Assembly (NCBI GenBank): GCA_003584705.1
Contig: AP018536.1
Coordinates: 1,054,001 to 1,118,000 of the forward strand
Source: Lachnospiraceae bacterium GAM79
GTDB taxonomy: Bacteria; Bacillota; Clostridia; Lachnospirales; Lachnospiraceae
DNA length: 64,000 nt
Reading direction: 5' to 3'
Of the stretch, positions 54,551-62,900 are shown in pieces. The first letter of the stretch is position 1, and every line of letters begins with the position of its first letter. The notes beneath the pieces are model-generated. The model ran no database searches, was not told the origin of the DNA, and saw nothing but the letters and a program-made list of their open reading frames with translations. Both the position numbers and the translations under genes were made by a program.

Positions 54551-56062
54551 TCAGATTTTCCATGTGATATTCAAGCTGTCGCTTGTGGCGGCTATGGTGG
54601 TAATCATCAAATCCACCACCCGCCGCTTGTCGTCAAAGGATACATTCTCCCAAGTGTCGAGGTAGCCGGAAATCTGGCTGACCTGTTCCGGGCTAATGGC
54701 TTCCACCGTCAGCTCCGCTATCCTCGCCAGAAGTTCCTGCTTGCGTCCGTCCAGTTCCGCTATCTTCACATTCACATAGGAGAGCAGGACATTGTTTGCA
54801 CCCGTCAGACTGTCCACCAGCTTTTCAATCTCGCTGTCCACATGGGCAAGTTTCACTTGCAGGGCGGCGATTTTCGGGTTTGCCTTTGCCGCTTTCTTTC
54901 TGCCTGTCAGCGTCTTGTAGCTTGCCAGTTTCTTTACCATCTGCTGATAAACAACTGTTTCCAGTTCCGAAGTGATGATTTTCCCGCACCCGGAGCAGCT
55001 CTTGTTATCCAGCCGTTTTGTGCAGCGGAGATACTGTTTGCCAGAGGGATTGTAGATACTCATAAGAGCATACCCGCAGTTTCCACACTTGATTTTTCCC
55101 GCCAGCCATGTGTGGGTGGCTTTTCGGGCAGACTGGATTTTCATGTTGTTCATCAGCTTCTTGCGGCAGGTCAGCCAGATGTCGGAGGGGACAATGCCCT
55201 CATGGGGAGCCAGCACCAGCATTTGGTCTTTCAAGTCGTTCTTCTTGCTGGGCTTCACATCCCGCCCTTGATACAGATAGCAGCCGTTCATGCCTGTAAA
55301 ATCGGCAGCATCATTGACGATGACTGTCCCTTGACTTTTGAAAAATTCGTATACATCAAGGTCTGCCTGCACATAGACAGGATTGCGTAACATCTGCGCC
55401 AGCGTGGGGCGTATCAGCTCTTTGCCATGGAACAAAATCTCCTGTTCCGCAAAGTACCGGGTAATGTCCCCGTAGGAGGTAGTGGGCTGGGCGTACATCT
55501 CAAACATCAGCCGGATATTTGCCGCTTCGTCTGGATTTACCACCAGCTTTTTTGTGTTGATACCGTCCATCTTGATCGGCTCTGTATGGAAGCCGTAAGG
55601 GGCTTTCCCGCCCATCTTGAAACCTCGCTGGCTGCGGGAATAGTAGGCATCCGTTACCCGCTTCTGTATCGTTTCCCTTTCAAGCTGGGCGAACACAATA
55701 CAGATATTTAACATCGCCCGCCCCATCGGGGTGGAGGTATCAAACTTTTCCGTAGAGGACACAAACTCCACATTGTACTGCTGGAACAGCTCCATCATGT
55801 TGGCAAAGTCCAGAATGGAACGGCTGATACGGTCGAGCTTGTAAACCACGACCTTTGCAATCAAGCCCCGCTTGATGTCCCGCACCAGTTCTTGAAACTT
55901 CGGACGGTCTGTGTTCTTGCCGCTGTACCCCTTGTCTGTGTATTCCTTGCAGTTACCGCCTTTCAACTCGTATTTGCAAAATTCAATCTGGCTTTCAATG
56001 GAAATGCTGTCCTTTTTGTCTACCGATTGTCTTGCATAGATTGCGTCTATTCGATTGTTCAT
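54551..56062 (-). CDS. Large serine recombinase (site-specific integrase)
   Basis: The 503-residue protein has a resolvase catalytic domain (about 5-150) with the nucleophile S13 in YARQSVDKKDS, VYKLDRISRS, and the ERETIQKRV helix. A recombinase domain follows (about 170-270), then a zinc ribbon (IKCGNCGYALMS ... LRCTKRLDNKSCSGCG) and a C-terminal coiled-coil region (about 400-480). These parts define Tn4451/TndX-type integrases, which need no other cofactor for integration. It is the first gene of the element and is read toward the left edge. Confidence 0.93.
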   Translation of the reverse strand: MNNRIDAIYARQSVDKKDSISIESQIEFCKYELKGGNCKEYTDKGYSGKNTDRPKFQELVRDIKRGLIAKVVVYKLDRISRSILDFANMMELFQQYNVEFVSSTEKFDTSTPMGRAMLNICIVFAQLERETIQKRVTDAYYSRSQRGFKMGGKAPYGFHTEPIKMDGINTKKLVVNPDEAANIRLMFEMYAQPTTSYGDITRYFAEQEILFHGKELIRPTLAQMLRNPVYVQADLDVYEFFKSQGTVIVNDAADFTGMNGCYLYQGRDVKPSKKNDLKDQMLVLAPHEGIVPSDIWLTCRKKLMNNMKIQSARKATHTWLAGKIKCGNCGYALMSIYNPSGKQYLRCTKRLDNKSCSGCGKIITSELETVVYQQMVKKLASYKTLTGRKKAAKANPKIAALQVKLAHVDSEIEKLVDSLTGANNVLLSYVNVKIAELDGRKQELLARIAELTVEAISPEQVSQISGYLDTWENVSFDDKRRVVDLMITTIAATSDSLNITWKI

Positions 56063-56156
56063 ATTGTCGCTCCTTTTCTTAAAAAAGAAACGGAGCTGCT
56101 GACAGTTTCATTATACCGCCAGCAGCTCCGCAAATCAACGATGGCTTTGGAAAACC

Positions 56157-56348
56157 TTATGCCCCGGCTTCCTCTTTCTGCCGCTTATCGGCATATTTGC
56201 GGAACACCTCATAAAGCTGCTGCTCCAGTTCCCGGCGTTTGACCGCTTCCTGTTCCGGCGTGAACACCGGGGAGAGATTTTCCAGCGTGATTTCCTTTCC
56301 TTGAAAAGTCACGACTTCGGTTTCTTTCTTGTATCTGATATGCTCCAT
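56157..56348 (-). CDS. Small conserved mobile-element protein, function unknown
   Basis: The 63-residue protein begins MEHIRYKKETEVVTFQGKEI behind GGAGG on the minus strand. It has a short beta-like first half and a charged helical second half (EQEAVKRRELEQQLYEVFRKY). It sits between the recombinase and relaxase genes and could be a directionality factor or accessory DNA-binding protein; no motif settles this. Confidence 0.6.
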   Translation of the reverse strand: MEHIRYKKETEVVTFQGKEITLENLSPVFTPEQEAVKRRELEQQLYEVFRKYADKRQKEEAGA

Positions 56349-56418
56349 AGTACCTCCGTATTTAATTTTCAAAGTGCAGTGCCGCCATGCTGCGGCGTGA
56401 AATGTTTTCTGCCATCAA

Positions 56419-57360
56419 TCACCGTTCCCTTGTGTGCCGCTGCTGCCGTTTCAGTTCCACCAGTATATCCGGCGGGATACGGTCAACCAGCCGCTGTAAA
56501 TCGTCCAGTTCGCTTTTCAGCTTTGCCCGTTCCATCGTATCTTTCATCTTGCCTTTTTCGCTGGCTTTGGCTCTGGCTTCCAACTGTTCATTTTCTGCCA
56601 AAAGGTCGTTTATTGTGACCTTGTATTTTTTGAGCTGACCGGAGAAATTCTCCATCTGCGGAAACCACTTTTTCAGCAGGGAGAGGGCTTCCTCTTTTTT
56701 CTTTCCAGCGTTGAACGGGGTAATATCGCCCAGCGTGGCTTCAATGGCTCTTGCCTGTTTGGAGAGATTGACCGCCTGCTTGAACAGACGGGTGGGGATA
56801 TGCTTCCTGCCTGTCTTGCTGGCGCTCTCCCCACGCTCCAAGTCGGGATATTTCTCCACCATATAGGCGTGAAAATCGTCCTGCCACTTTGTCAGGTTTG
56901 CCCGGTTGCCGATAATCTCCTTTGCACACAAGCGGTTGTCCTCTGTCAGAGGGACAAAGACCAAATGCAGGTGGGGTGTTTTCTCGTCCATGTGTACCAC
57001 GGCCGACACGATATTTTCCCTGCCTACCCGCCCGATGAGGAAGTCTGCCGCCCTCTGGAAAAATTCCTGTATCTCCTTTGGGGACTTCTTCTTGAAAAAC
57101 TCCGGGCTGGCGGTAATCAGCGTATCCACAAACCGGGTGCTGTCCTTACGGGTACGGCATCCGGCTTGTTCAATGCGGCTCTGAATGAAATGGTAATAGC
57201 GGCTCTCCGGCTTGACGATGTGGAAATTGTACTTGCTCCGGCTGGTGTCAATGTCGGGATTGCTGGCGTACTGTTCCTTTTGCCGTTCGTGATGGGCTTC
57301 CAGTGGTCTTGCCGGATTGCCCTTGTGTTTTTCAAATCGCAAAATTGCATGTTGTGCCAT
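56419..57360 (-). CDS. MobV-family relaxase (Pre/Mob)
   Basis: The 313-residue protein begins MAQHAILRFEKHKGNPARPL. It has the MobV motifs: the N-terminal RFEKHKG start, the SRSKYNFHIV block, and the metal-binding HMDEKTPHLHLVFVPL (HxDE...PHxH). The C-terminal part from about 220 is a coiled coil (DLLAENEQLEARAKASEKGK). It should nick the element's transfer origin and lead the strand into a recipient, relying on another element's mating channel. Confidence 0.92.
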   Translation of the reverse strand: MAQHAILRFEKHKGNPARPLEAHHERQKEQYASNPDIDTSRSKYNFHIVKPESRYYHFIQSRIEQAGCRTRKDSTRFVDTLITASPEFFKKKSPKEIQEFFQRAADFLIGRVGRENIVSAVVHMDEKTPHLHLVFVPLTEDNRLCAKEIIGNRANLTKWQDDFHAYMVEKYPDLERGESASKTGRKHIPTRLFKQAVNLSKQARAIEATLGDITPFNAGKKKEEALSLLKKWFPQMENFSGQLKKYKVTINDLLAENEQLEARAKASEKGKMKDTMERAKLKSELDDLQRLVDRIPPDILVELKRQQRHTRER

Positions 57361-57543
57361 GAAACTCCTTTCCCCATTCCGTTCCTTTCCGGGACTTTTC
57401 CACAGGAAAATCCCGCAGAAAATATCTCGGATAGGATAGGAATGGATAGAATATAAATCAATATTTTAATCTCTGTATTTCTATATACCGTCCGGTTTTC
57501 GTACTTCAAGAGGATTGATTTTCGTACTTGTCAGGTACGCTTT
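57361..57543. other. Candidate oriT region upstream of the relaxase gene
   Basis: The 183-bp gap between the relaxase and initiator genes is AT-rich. Two copies of TTTTCGTACTT (near 57495 and 57521) lie 26 bp apart, and GTACTTGTCAGGTAC contains a short dyad. MobV origins usually lie just upstream of mob, so this is where oriT should be. Confidence 0.4.
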
Positions 57544-57939
57544 TCAGCCCTCCGGCGTTCCATAACCGGATTTCTTGAAGTCGGTGTTTGGAACCGCTTC
57601 ATAGGATTTTGGGTAAATGCGGTTGGGTTTTCCACAGCCCTGCTTCTGGATTTCTACCAGTCCGGCATATTGCAGCTCCCGCAGGGTGTTGACCGCTTTC
57701 TGCCGCCCGCAGTGGAGCAGCTCCACTACCTCGTTGATGGGATAGTAGAGGTAAATGCACCCATATTCGTCCGCCCAGCCGTTTTTCCGGGACAGGTCTG
57801 TCCGGCGCAGGATAAAGGCATACAGTACCTTTGCTTCGTTGGACAGGGGCGTGAATGTGGGGGCTTCAAAAAGGAAATTGGGAAGCCGGGTAAAGCTGAC
57901 CGCCTTTTCCGGCTGATGGATATAAATGGTGTTTGTCAT
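57544..57939 (-). CDS. RepA_N-type replication initiator, N-terminal domain only
   Basis: The 131-residue product begins MTNTIYIHQPEKAVSFTRLP and has the RepA_N winged-helix pattern: FLFEAPTFTPLSNEAKVLYAFIL, DEYGCIYLYYPINEVVELL, and CGRQKAVNTLRELQ. Full initiators are usually longer with a divergent C-terminal domain, so this may be a short element-specific form or a truncated version. It could support replication of the excised circle. Confidence 0.75.
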   Translation of the reverse strand: MTNTIYIHQPEKAVSFTRLPNFLFEAPTFTPLSNEAKVLYAFILRRTDLSRKNGWADEYGCIYLYYPINEVVELLHCGRQKAVNTLRELQYAGLVEIQKQGCGKPNRIYPKSYEAVPNTDFKKSGYGTPEG

Positions 57940-58050
57940 ATCGTGTTTTGTGGACGGTTAGAAGCCCGTTTCCGGGGGTAGACAGTACTTTCTATTGCCT
58001 GCCCCTGTTCTGTGCTTGCAAAGCCTTGTAAATCAAGGACTTTTCAGCCC

Positions 58051-58464
58051 CTAACTGTCCACACAAGACCTCCTTTTCCGTTCACTTTCTGTTTTCTGCC
58101 GCCTGTGAACTACGGCGGCACAATCGAGACAGTATTTCGCCCGGTTTGACTTTGGGACGAACACTCTGCCGCAGACCGCACAGCGTTTTAGCTCCTTATC
58201 CCGGAAAATCTCCGCTTCCAGCGTCCCGATTTGCGGCAAGACCGACCAGCGGAACCACTTACAGCAGATCGAGAAAGAAATGGTCTGGGGGCAAGTGTGG
58301 GTGTCCCCATCGTCAAGGAGCATACAGTTCCCGTCCTCATAACAGCAGCACTCCCGACGGATCAGGGCGTTTGCCTGTTTCCTCTGTGCCGGTGTCATGT
58401 GGTAAATGGAACCGTCCTGCCTGCGCTCTATGGGCGGCAGTCGTTTATATGGGTTCTCTCTCAT
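58051..58464 (-). CDS. Cysteine-rich mobile-element protein
   Basis: The 137-residue protein begins MRENPYKRLPPIERRQDGSI, with GGAGGGAAC before ATG at 58464; the frame runs 55 codons further upstream into the cassette leader repeat and is not used. It has clustered cysteines: ECCCYEDGNC (about 36-46), then CPQ, ICCKW, a CAVCGRVFVPKSNRAKYC zinc-ribbon-like region and CLDCA. Such proteins are common in clostridial mobilizable elements and are thought to bind metal or DNA; the role is unknown. Confidence 0.7.
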   Translation of the reverse strand: MRENPYKRLPPIERRQDGSIYHMTPAQRKQANALIRRECCCYEDGNCMLLDDGDTHTCPQTISFSICCKWFRWSVLPQIGTLEAEIFRDKELKRCAVCGRVFVPKSNRAKYCLDCAAVVHRRQKTESERKRRSCVDS

Positions 58465-58555
58465 GTGTTCCCTCCATTTTTCCTTTGCCGTTCTCCCCGA
58501 AAAGGCTTCCTGCCCCATTCCTGCGGCGTGTTCCAGCGTTGGCACGCTCCCCGGA

Positions 58556-58765
58556 CTTCGGGACATTTTGTCCCGAAGTGGCTCGTTGCAGTGCTTCCCC
58601 TGCCTAGGTATTCCTTTTCGGACGGTCATTCATTTTTCAAGGTGCAGCTCATCGATGAACTACCTTAAGTCTACACCTAAAAGACCACCCGCCCCGTATA
58701 TCCATAAGGTCGGAAATCAGCCCGGAAAACTGCCTATTTCCACGCTCTCGGAATTGTGGTAAAAT
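58556..58765 (+). repeat. Cassette leader repeat, copy 1, with promoter
   Basis: From the hairpin CTTCGGGA/TCCCGAAG (58556-58563 with 58571-58578) to about 58765 the sequence is almost the same as 61152-61353. Conserved in both is TTTCCA (58737-58742), a 17-bp spacer, and TGG-TAAAAT (-10 at 58760-58765), an extended -10 promoter. The repeat thus brings each cassette its own start of transcription. Confidence 0.8.
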
Positions 58766-58807
58766 AAAAATACATTAAGTGTCCATTCATAGTTGTAGAG
58801 GTAAAAA

Positions 58808-59137
58808 ATGAGAAATAGGGAACAGGAGATTAAATGGCAAAGAATAATAGAAATTTGCATGGAAGATGTTAAAAATTACTTTGCGGATATAGAACAGAGT
58901 ATTGAATTTGGAACATATATTCAGCCAGCAAACTATTTTGTATCGTACATCTTTTCTACAAATGCGCGATTAAAAGCGGCACAGCAAAGCGGACTAACCG
59001 AAAAAATCAATTTATATCACAGAGCACAGTTGAAAAAACATAATTATCCAATTCAAGGAATTAAAGATTGTACGTTTGCTTCACAAGAAGAATGTGATAA
59101 AGAATATAACGGAAATTGGTATTATTACTACAAATAA
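58808..59137 (+). CDS. Cassette 1 cargo: small unknown protein (immunity-type candidate)
   Basis: The 109-residue product begins MRNREQEIKWQRIIEICMED, with GAGGT 4-5 nt before ATG. It is polar and helical, has no membrane helix, and ends in an aromatic NGNWYYYYK tail. I recognise no family. It lies 43 bp after the cassette promoter and 82 bp before the XRE gene. Its small size and AT-rich code, unlike the flanking repeats, match swapped-in cargo. Confidence 0.6.
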   Translation: MRNREQEIKWQRIIEICMEDVKNYFADIEQSIEFGTYIQPANYFVSYIFSTNARLKAAQQSGLTEKINLYHRAQLKKHNYPIQGIKDCTFASQEECDKEYNGNWYYYYK

Positions 59138-59219
59138 TATGATGCTTAGTTCATCTGGCATCTGAATAGAGCACAAAAGCTATAACTTTTCATCTATCAA
59201 GCAGACAAGGAGGGGGAGC

Positions 59220-60020
59220 ATGGAACTATCCATACAAGAACGATTGAAAGACCTGCGTGTGGAGCGTGGGCTGACGCTGGAACAGCTTGCAGAGCAAACA
59301 CATCTCTCCAAGTCGGCGCTGGGCAGTTATGAGGGGGATAATTTCAAGGACATCAGCCATTATGCCCTTATTGAGTTAGCAAAGTTTTATGAAGTGACTG
59401 TTGATTATCTGCTGGGGCGTTCTCAAACAAAAAGTCACCCAAACGCCGATCTTGCAGACCTGCGTTTGAGTGATGATATGATTGAACTCTTGAAAAGTGG
59501 GCTGGTGGATAATTCACTCTTGTGCGAGCTGGCAGTACACCCGGATTTTCCCCGGCTGATGGCTGACCTTGAAATCTATGTGAACGGCGTAGCGATAAAG
59601 CAGGTGCAGAGTGCAAACGCCATTGTAGACGCTGTGAGCGCAACCATTGTGAAGCAGCACAATCCCGGCTTGTCCGACCCGCAGCTAAGACAGCTTATCG
59701 CCGCCCATATTGATGACGACAGTTTTTGCCGCTATGTGATACAGCAGGACATAAACAAGATAGCTCTTGACCTGCGGGAAGCACATAAGGACGATTTTTT
59801 CAGCGTCCCGGAGGACAACCCGCTGGAAGATTTCTTGCAGACTGTTGATGAAGCTGCCAACCCAGATAGCGACCCGGAGCAAGCGGCTTTGGCGTTTATC
59901 TGTAAGCGGCTCAAATTGAATTTGAAGAAGCTGTCCGAAGAAGAAAAGAAGTGGCTGAAAAAGATTGCACAGAAGTCGGACTTGCTGAAAAATCCAAACC
60001 CACAACGGGGGCGGAAGTAG
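59220..60020 (+). CDS. Cassette 1 XRE-family regulator
   Basis: The 266-residue protein has an N-terminal XRE helix-turn-helix (about 5-65: LKDLRVERGLTLEQLAEQTH, SKSALGSYEGD), then a long helical C-terminal region ending KKIAQKSDLLKNPNPQRGRK. GGAGGGGGAGC precedes ATG. A second copy at 62071-62871 differs at only about a dozen positions. The shared gene within otherwise different cassettes suggests that it controls the local promoter or the element's state. Confidence 0.88.
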   Translation: MELSIQERLKDLRVERGLTLEQLAEQTHLSKSALGSYEGDNFKDISHYALIELAKFYEVTVDYLLGRSQTKSHPNADLADLRLSDDMIELLKSGLVDNSLLCELAVHPDFPRLMADLEIYVNGVAIKQVQSANAIVDAVSATIVKQHNPGLSDPQLRQLIAAHIDDDSFCRYVIQQDINKIALDLREAHKDDFFSVPEDNPLEDFLQTVDEAANPDSDPEQAALAFICKRLKLNLKKLSEEEKKWLKKIAQKSDLLKNPNPQRGRK

Positions 60021-60060
60021 GAGAACAGCAAATCGAAATTTGATAAAGGAATGTGATTGT

Positions 60061-60279
60061 ATGAAAAAAATGATTTTAGGAATTGTGTGGCAGCTAATGG
60101 GTTTTCTTGGTTCAATAATTATTCTATGCTCTGCGGCACCTTACCAGTGGGATTATAACGGAATTACTGGTATTTTAGGTAGTTTGTTGGGATTAGACTT
60201 AATAATCCCACTCATTATTTGCATTATATTTTTTATTTGCGGTGCAGTGGTCTGTTTCAAGGCAATAGGTGAAAAGTAA
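60061..60279 (+). CDS. Cassette 1 cargo: small two-helix membrane protein
   Basis: The 72-residue product begins MKKMILGIVWQLMGFLGSII behind AAAGGAATGTG, so the open frame 7 codons upstream is not used. It has two hydrophobic helices (about 4-24 and 42-66) joined by a short YQWDYNG loop. No family is recognised. The position, 40 bp after the XRE gene and 56 bp before the DUF4274-like gene, puts it in the same cassette. Confidence 0.6.
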   Translation: MKKMILGIVWQLMGFLGSIIILCSAAPYQWDYNGITGILGSLLGLDLIIPLIICIIFFICGAVVCFKAIGEK

Positions 60280-60335
60280 AATTCAGTTGATAGAACTAAT
60301 AAAGAAATATAAAAATATGAATTTTAGGAGGTATT

Positions 60336-60920
60336 TTGATGTTAAAAATTGAAGATATTTTAAGAGAAGATTTTGATTGGGAAAATGTAGAGATTGACGA
60401 AAATGAATTTGATGAGTTAGAAAACCAGTTAATTATAAATTATTTAAAGAAAAACTCTCCAAAAGAAAGACAACTTTTAGCAATAGATTGGAACTTTGAT
60501 AATTCTAAGGAAGTTATCAAATGGATAGCAGAACAGCCTGATACTGACAAGGGAACAGCTCTATTCCTATATTGGTATATGAATCCTCAATTTTTTAAGA
60601 AATATGAAAATAGAAAAGAATGTGAAGAAGAGGACAGCTGGGCTTTAGAAGATTTTGATATTGTTGAAACTCTTGAAAAAAATTATATTTCAGGATATTA
60701 TAAAAATCAAAAATATGCTTTTGACCCTAAAAATGATCCATATAATTCAGATTATGACTGGACAGAAGAAGTTGACGAAGAGGAAATGAAAAGAGAGATA
60801 CCTAAAGAGATGTATATGGCTTTAGATGGAGAAGTTTTAGAAAGTCCAAACTGGGAAGAAGGAATTCCAACTGCTCTTTCTGAAATTATGGACAAGCTTT
60901 GTGACGCTTTGGACGAATAA
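60336..60920 (+). CDS. Cassette 1 cargo: DUF4274-like (immunity-type) protein
   Basis: The 194-residue acidic protein begins MMLKIEDILREDFDWENVEI behind AGGAGG. It contains SPKERQLLAIDWNFDN, then WIAEQPDTDKGTALFLYWYMNP, which I recognise as the core of the DUF4274 domain. This domain occurs in proteins encoded beside polymorphic toxins and is regarded as immunity-type. No toxin gene is present here, so it would be an orphan immunity gene. The code is AT-rich, unlike the flanking repeats. Confidence 0.7.
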   Translation: MMLKIEDILREDFDWENVEIDENEFDELENQLIINYLKKNSPKERQLLAIDWNFDNSKEVIKWIAEQPDTDKGTALFLYWYMNPQFFKKYENRKECEEEDSWALEDFDIVETLEKNYISGYYKNQKYAFDPKNDPYNSDYDWTEEVDEEEMKREIPKEMYMALDGEVLESPNWEEGIPTALSEIMDKLCDALDE

Positions 60921-60945
60921 AAAAGAAAAATTCCCATTTATCGAG

Positions 60946-61108
60946 GAGATAGCAAAGCTAGCCGAGCCAGTCAACGGTCAAGATGAACGGCGCATTTCAT
61001 GCGCCGCCGTTGACAGTCCCGCCCGTCTTTGCTGATGGGCAATCAAGGCGGGAAAGCCCTAAAATGGCTTCCCGCCCATTTCAATTTTTACGGGAGTGTG
61101 TCCACAAG
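60946..61108 (+). repeat. Cassette tail repeat, copy 1
   Basis: This stretch matches 63682-63840 almost base for base. It holds two hairpins: GTCAACGG/CCGTTGAC (60970-60977 with 61007-61014), with an inner GGCGCAT/ATGCGCC stem, and GGCGGGAAAGCC against GGCTTCCCGCC (about 61048-61077), followed by ATTTCAATTTTT. The second looks like a terminator. No gene is seen. Confidence 0.75.
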
Positions 61109-61353
61109 TTCGGGACATTTTGGCGCTGTTGCGAGACTTTGTCAACAGCGCCATTTTGTCCCGAAGTGGCTCGTTGCGGTGCTTCCCCTGCCTGGGTATT
61201 CCTTTTCGGACGGTCATTCATTTTTCAAGGTGCAGCTCATCGATGAACTACCCTAAGTCTACACCTAAAAGACCGCCCGCCCCGTATATCCATAAGGTCG
61301 GAAATCAGCTCGGAAAACTCTCTATTTCCACGCTCTCGGAATTGTGGTAAAAT
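61109..61353 (+). repeat. Cassette leader repeat, copy 2, with inserted hairpin
   Basis: It repeats 58556-58765, but the loop of the first hairpin holds an extra stem GGCGCTGTTG/CAACAGCGCC (61122-61131 with 61143-61152), flanked by CATTTTG on both sides (61116-61122, 61152-61158). The promoter TTTCCA (61325-61330), 17-bp spacer, TAAAAT (61348-61353) is unchanged. Confidence 0.8.
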
Positions 61354-61396
61354 GAAAGTACTTGGATGGCAATTAAAGTTTGAAAGGAGTGGCGAT

Positions 61397-62032
61397 ATGA
61401 TTTCAACGAAAAATTTGTCTGGATTACCTGATGTAAATCGCCTAAAGGCTTTCTGCAAAGGGCTTGCAGCTTTGGACATCATCATGTTAGAGAAGGAATG
61501 GAGTTTCATCCGTCACTATACATACAATCCCATATGGAGAAAGGGAAAAGAAACATTTTGGGCTACTGATGGCAGTGAGCAAAGCATGATTATCATGTTC
61601 ACATCTGAAGGCTGTGTTATCAATGGTGTAGATTCTGAACTTTACGATTGGGAAGAAAAACTCCCTCGGATAGAGGATTTGACAAATGGGATGCCTTCCG
61701 CTTTGCAAAAGCTCATGAATAGCAGAGAAGTCAAAAAGATGAAAAGCACTTTTTGCGTCTGGACGGAAGATGGCGTTGTTTGGCACTGTAATCCTATGGC
61801 TGGTGAGGACGCTTCCAAGGATTTACTCTCTATGATTGATGGTAATCCGCAGACCTATGTGGAATACGGGAAGTGGTTTTATCCCGCCGACCTGCCTTTG
61901 GAAGTTGTGCGCCAGCTTGCAGACGGGGTGCCGGTGACAAAAGAGATGATTGTTGCATTAAACCCCAAGCGTAGTGAATGGGACGAGATTAAGGCAGAAT
62001 TAGATGAAATCGGGTATCTGAACAAACTTTGA
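61397..62032 (+). CDS. Cassette 2 cargo: unknown protein (immunity-type candidate)
   Basis: The 211-residue product begins MISTKNLSGLPDVNRLKAFC behind AAGGAG (61384-61389); the ATG at 61352 lies inside the -10 box and cannot be the start. The core has KEWSFIRHYTYNPIW, EQSMIIMFTSEGCVING and WEEKLPRIEDLTNGMPSAL, a beta-rich pattern that recalls immunity proteins of polymorphic toxin systems, though I cannot name the family. Unlike cassette 1 cargo in every respect, it occupies the same place between leader and XRE gene. Confidence 0.65.
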   Translation: MISTKNLSGLPDVNRLKAFCKGLAALDIIMLEKEWSFIRHYTYNPIWRKGKETFWATDGSEQSMIIMFTSEGCVINGVDSELYDWEEKLPRIEDLTNGMPSALQKLMNSREVKKMKSTFCVWTEDGVVWHCNPMAGEDASKDLLSMIDGNPQTYVEYGKWFYPADLPLEVVRQLADGVPVTKEMIVALNPKRSEWDEIKAELDEIGYLNKL

Positions 62033-62070
62033 TATAACAGGTAACATAAACAGACAAGGAGGGGGAGTGC

Positions 62071-62871
62071 ATGGAACTATCCATACAAGAACGATTGAAA
62101 GACCTGCGTGTGGAGCGTGGGTTGACGCTGGAACAGCTTGCGGAGCAGACGCACCTCTCCAAGTCTGCGTTGGGCAGTTATGAGGGGGATAATTTCAAGG
62201 ACATCAGCCATTATGCCCTTATTGAGTTGGCAAAGTTTTATGAAGTGACTGTTGATTATCTGCTGGGGCGTTCTCAAACAAAAAATCACCCAAACGCCGA
62301 TCTTGCAGACCTGCGTTTGAGCGATGATATGATTGAACTATTGAAAAGTGGGCGGGTGGATAATTCCCTCTTGTGTGAGCTGGCGGCACACCCGGATTTC
62401 CCCCGGCTCATGGCTGACCTTGAAATCTATGTAAACGGTATCGCTGGCAAACAGGTGCAGAGTGCAAACGCCATTGTAGACGCTGTGAGTACAACCATTA
62501 TGAAGCAGCACAATCCCGGCTTGACCGACCCGCAGTTAAGACAGCTTATCGCCGCCCATATTGATGATGATAGTTTTTGCCGCTATGTGATACAGCAGGA
62601 CATAAACAAGATAGCTCTTGACCTGCGGGAAGCGCATAAGGACGATTTTTTCAGCGTCCCGGAGGACAACCCACTGGAAGATTTCTTGCAGACCGTTGAC
62701 GAAGCTGCCAGCCCAGACAGCGACCCGGAGCAAGCTGCTTTGGCGTTCATTTGCAAGCGGCTCAAATTGAATTTGAAGAAGCTATCTGAAGAAGAAAAGA
62801 AGTGGCTGAAAAAGATTGCACAGAAGTCGGACTTGCTGAAAAATCCAAAGCCACAGCGGGGGAGAAAGTAA
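62071..62871 (+). CDS. Cassette 2 XRE-family regulator
   Basis: This 266-residue protein repeats the regulator of cassette 1 with few changes (for example S-to-N at the SQTK-HP site, VH-to-AH near residue 107, I-K to G-K near 126). The DNA is also highly similar, including GGAGGGGGAG before ATG, so the duplication is recent or kept alike by recombination. The helix-turn-helix is unchanged between copies, implying the same operator. Confidence 0.88.
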   Translation: MELSIQERLKDLRVERGLTLEQLAEQTHLSKSALGSYEGDNFKDISHYALIELAKFYEVTVDYLLGRSQTKNHPNADLADLRLSDDMIELLKSGRVDNSLLCELAAHPDFPRLMADLEIYVNGIAGKQVQSANAIVDAVSTTIMKQHNPGLTDPQLRQLIAAHIDDDSFCRYVIQQDINKIALDLREAHKDDFFSVPEDNPLEDFLQTVDEAASPDSDPEQAALAFICKRLKLNLKKLSEEEKKWLKKIAQKSDLLKNPKPQRGRK

Positions 62872-62900
62872 GGGAACTAAGAGCCCAAAATTAGGGAAAA

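Noticed and set aside
58146..58668. Several plus-strand frames opposite the Cys-rich protein
   Set aside because: They run through both the Cys-rich gene and the leader repeat and have arginine/serine-rich shadow composition.
60983..61256. Small frames within the cassette tail and leader repeats
   Set aside because: They cross two hairpins and a likely terminator and are repeated only because the DNA is repeated; no ribosome site.
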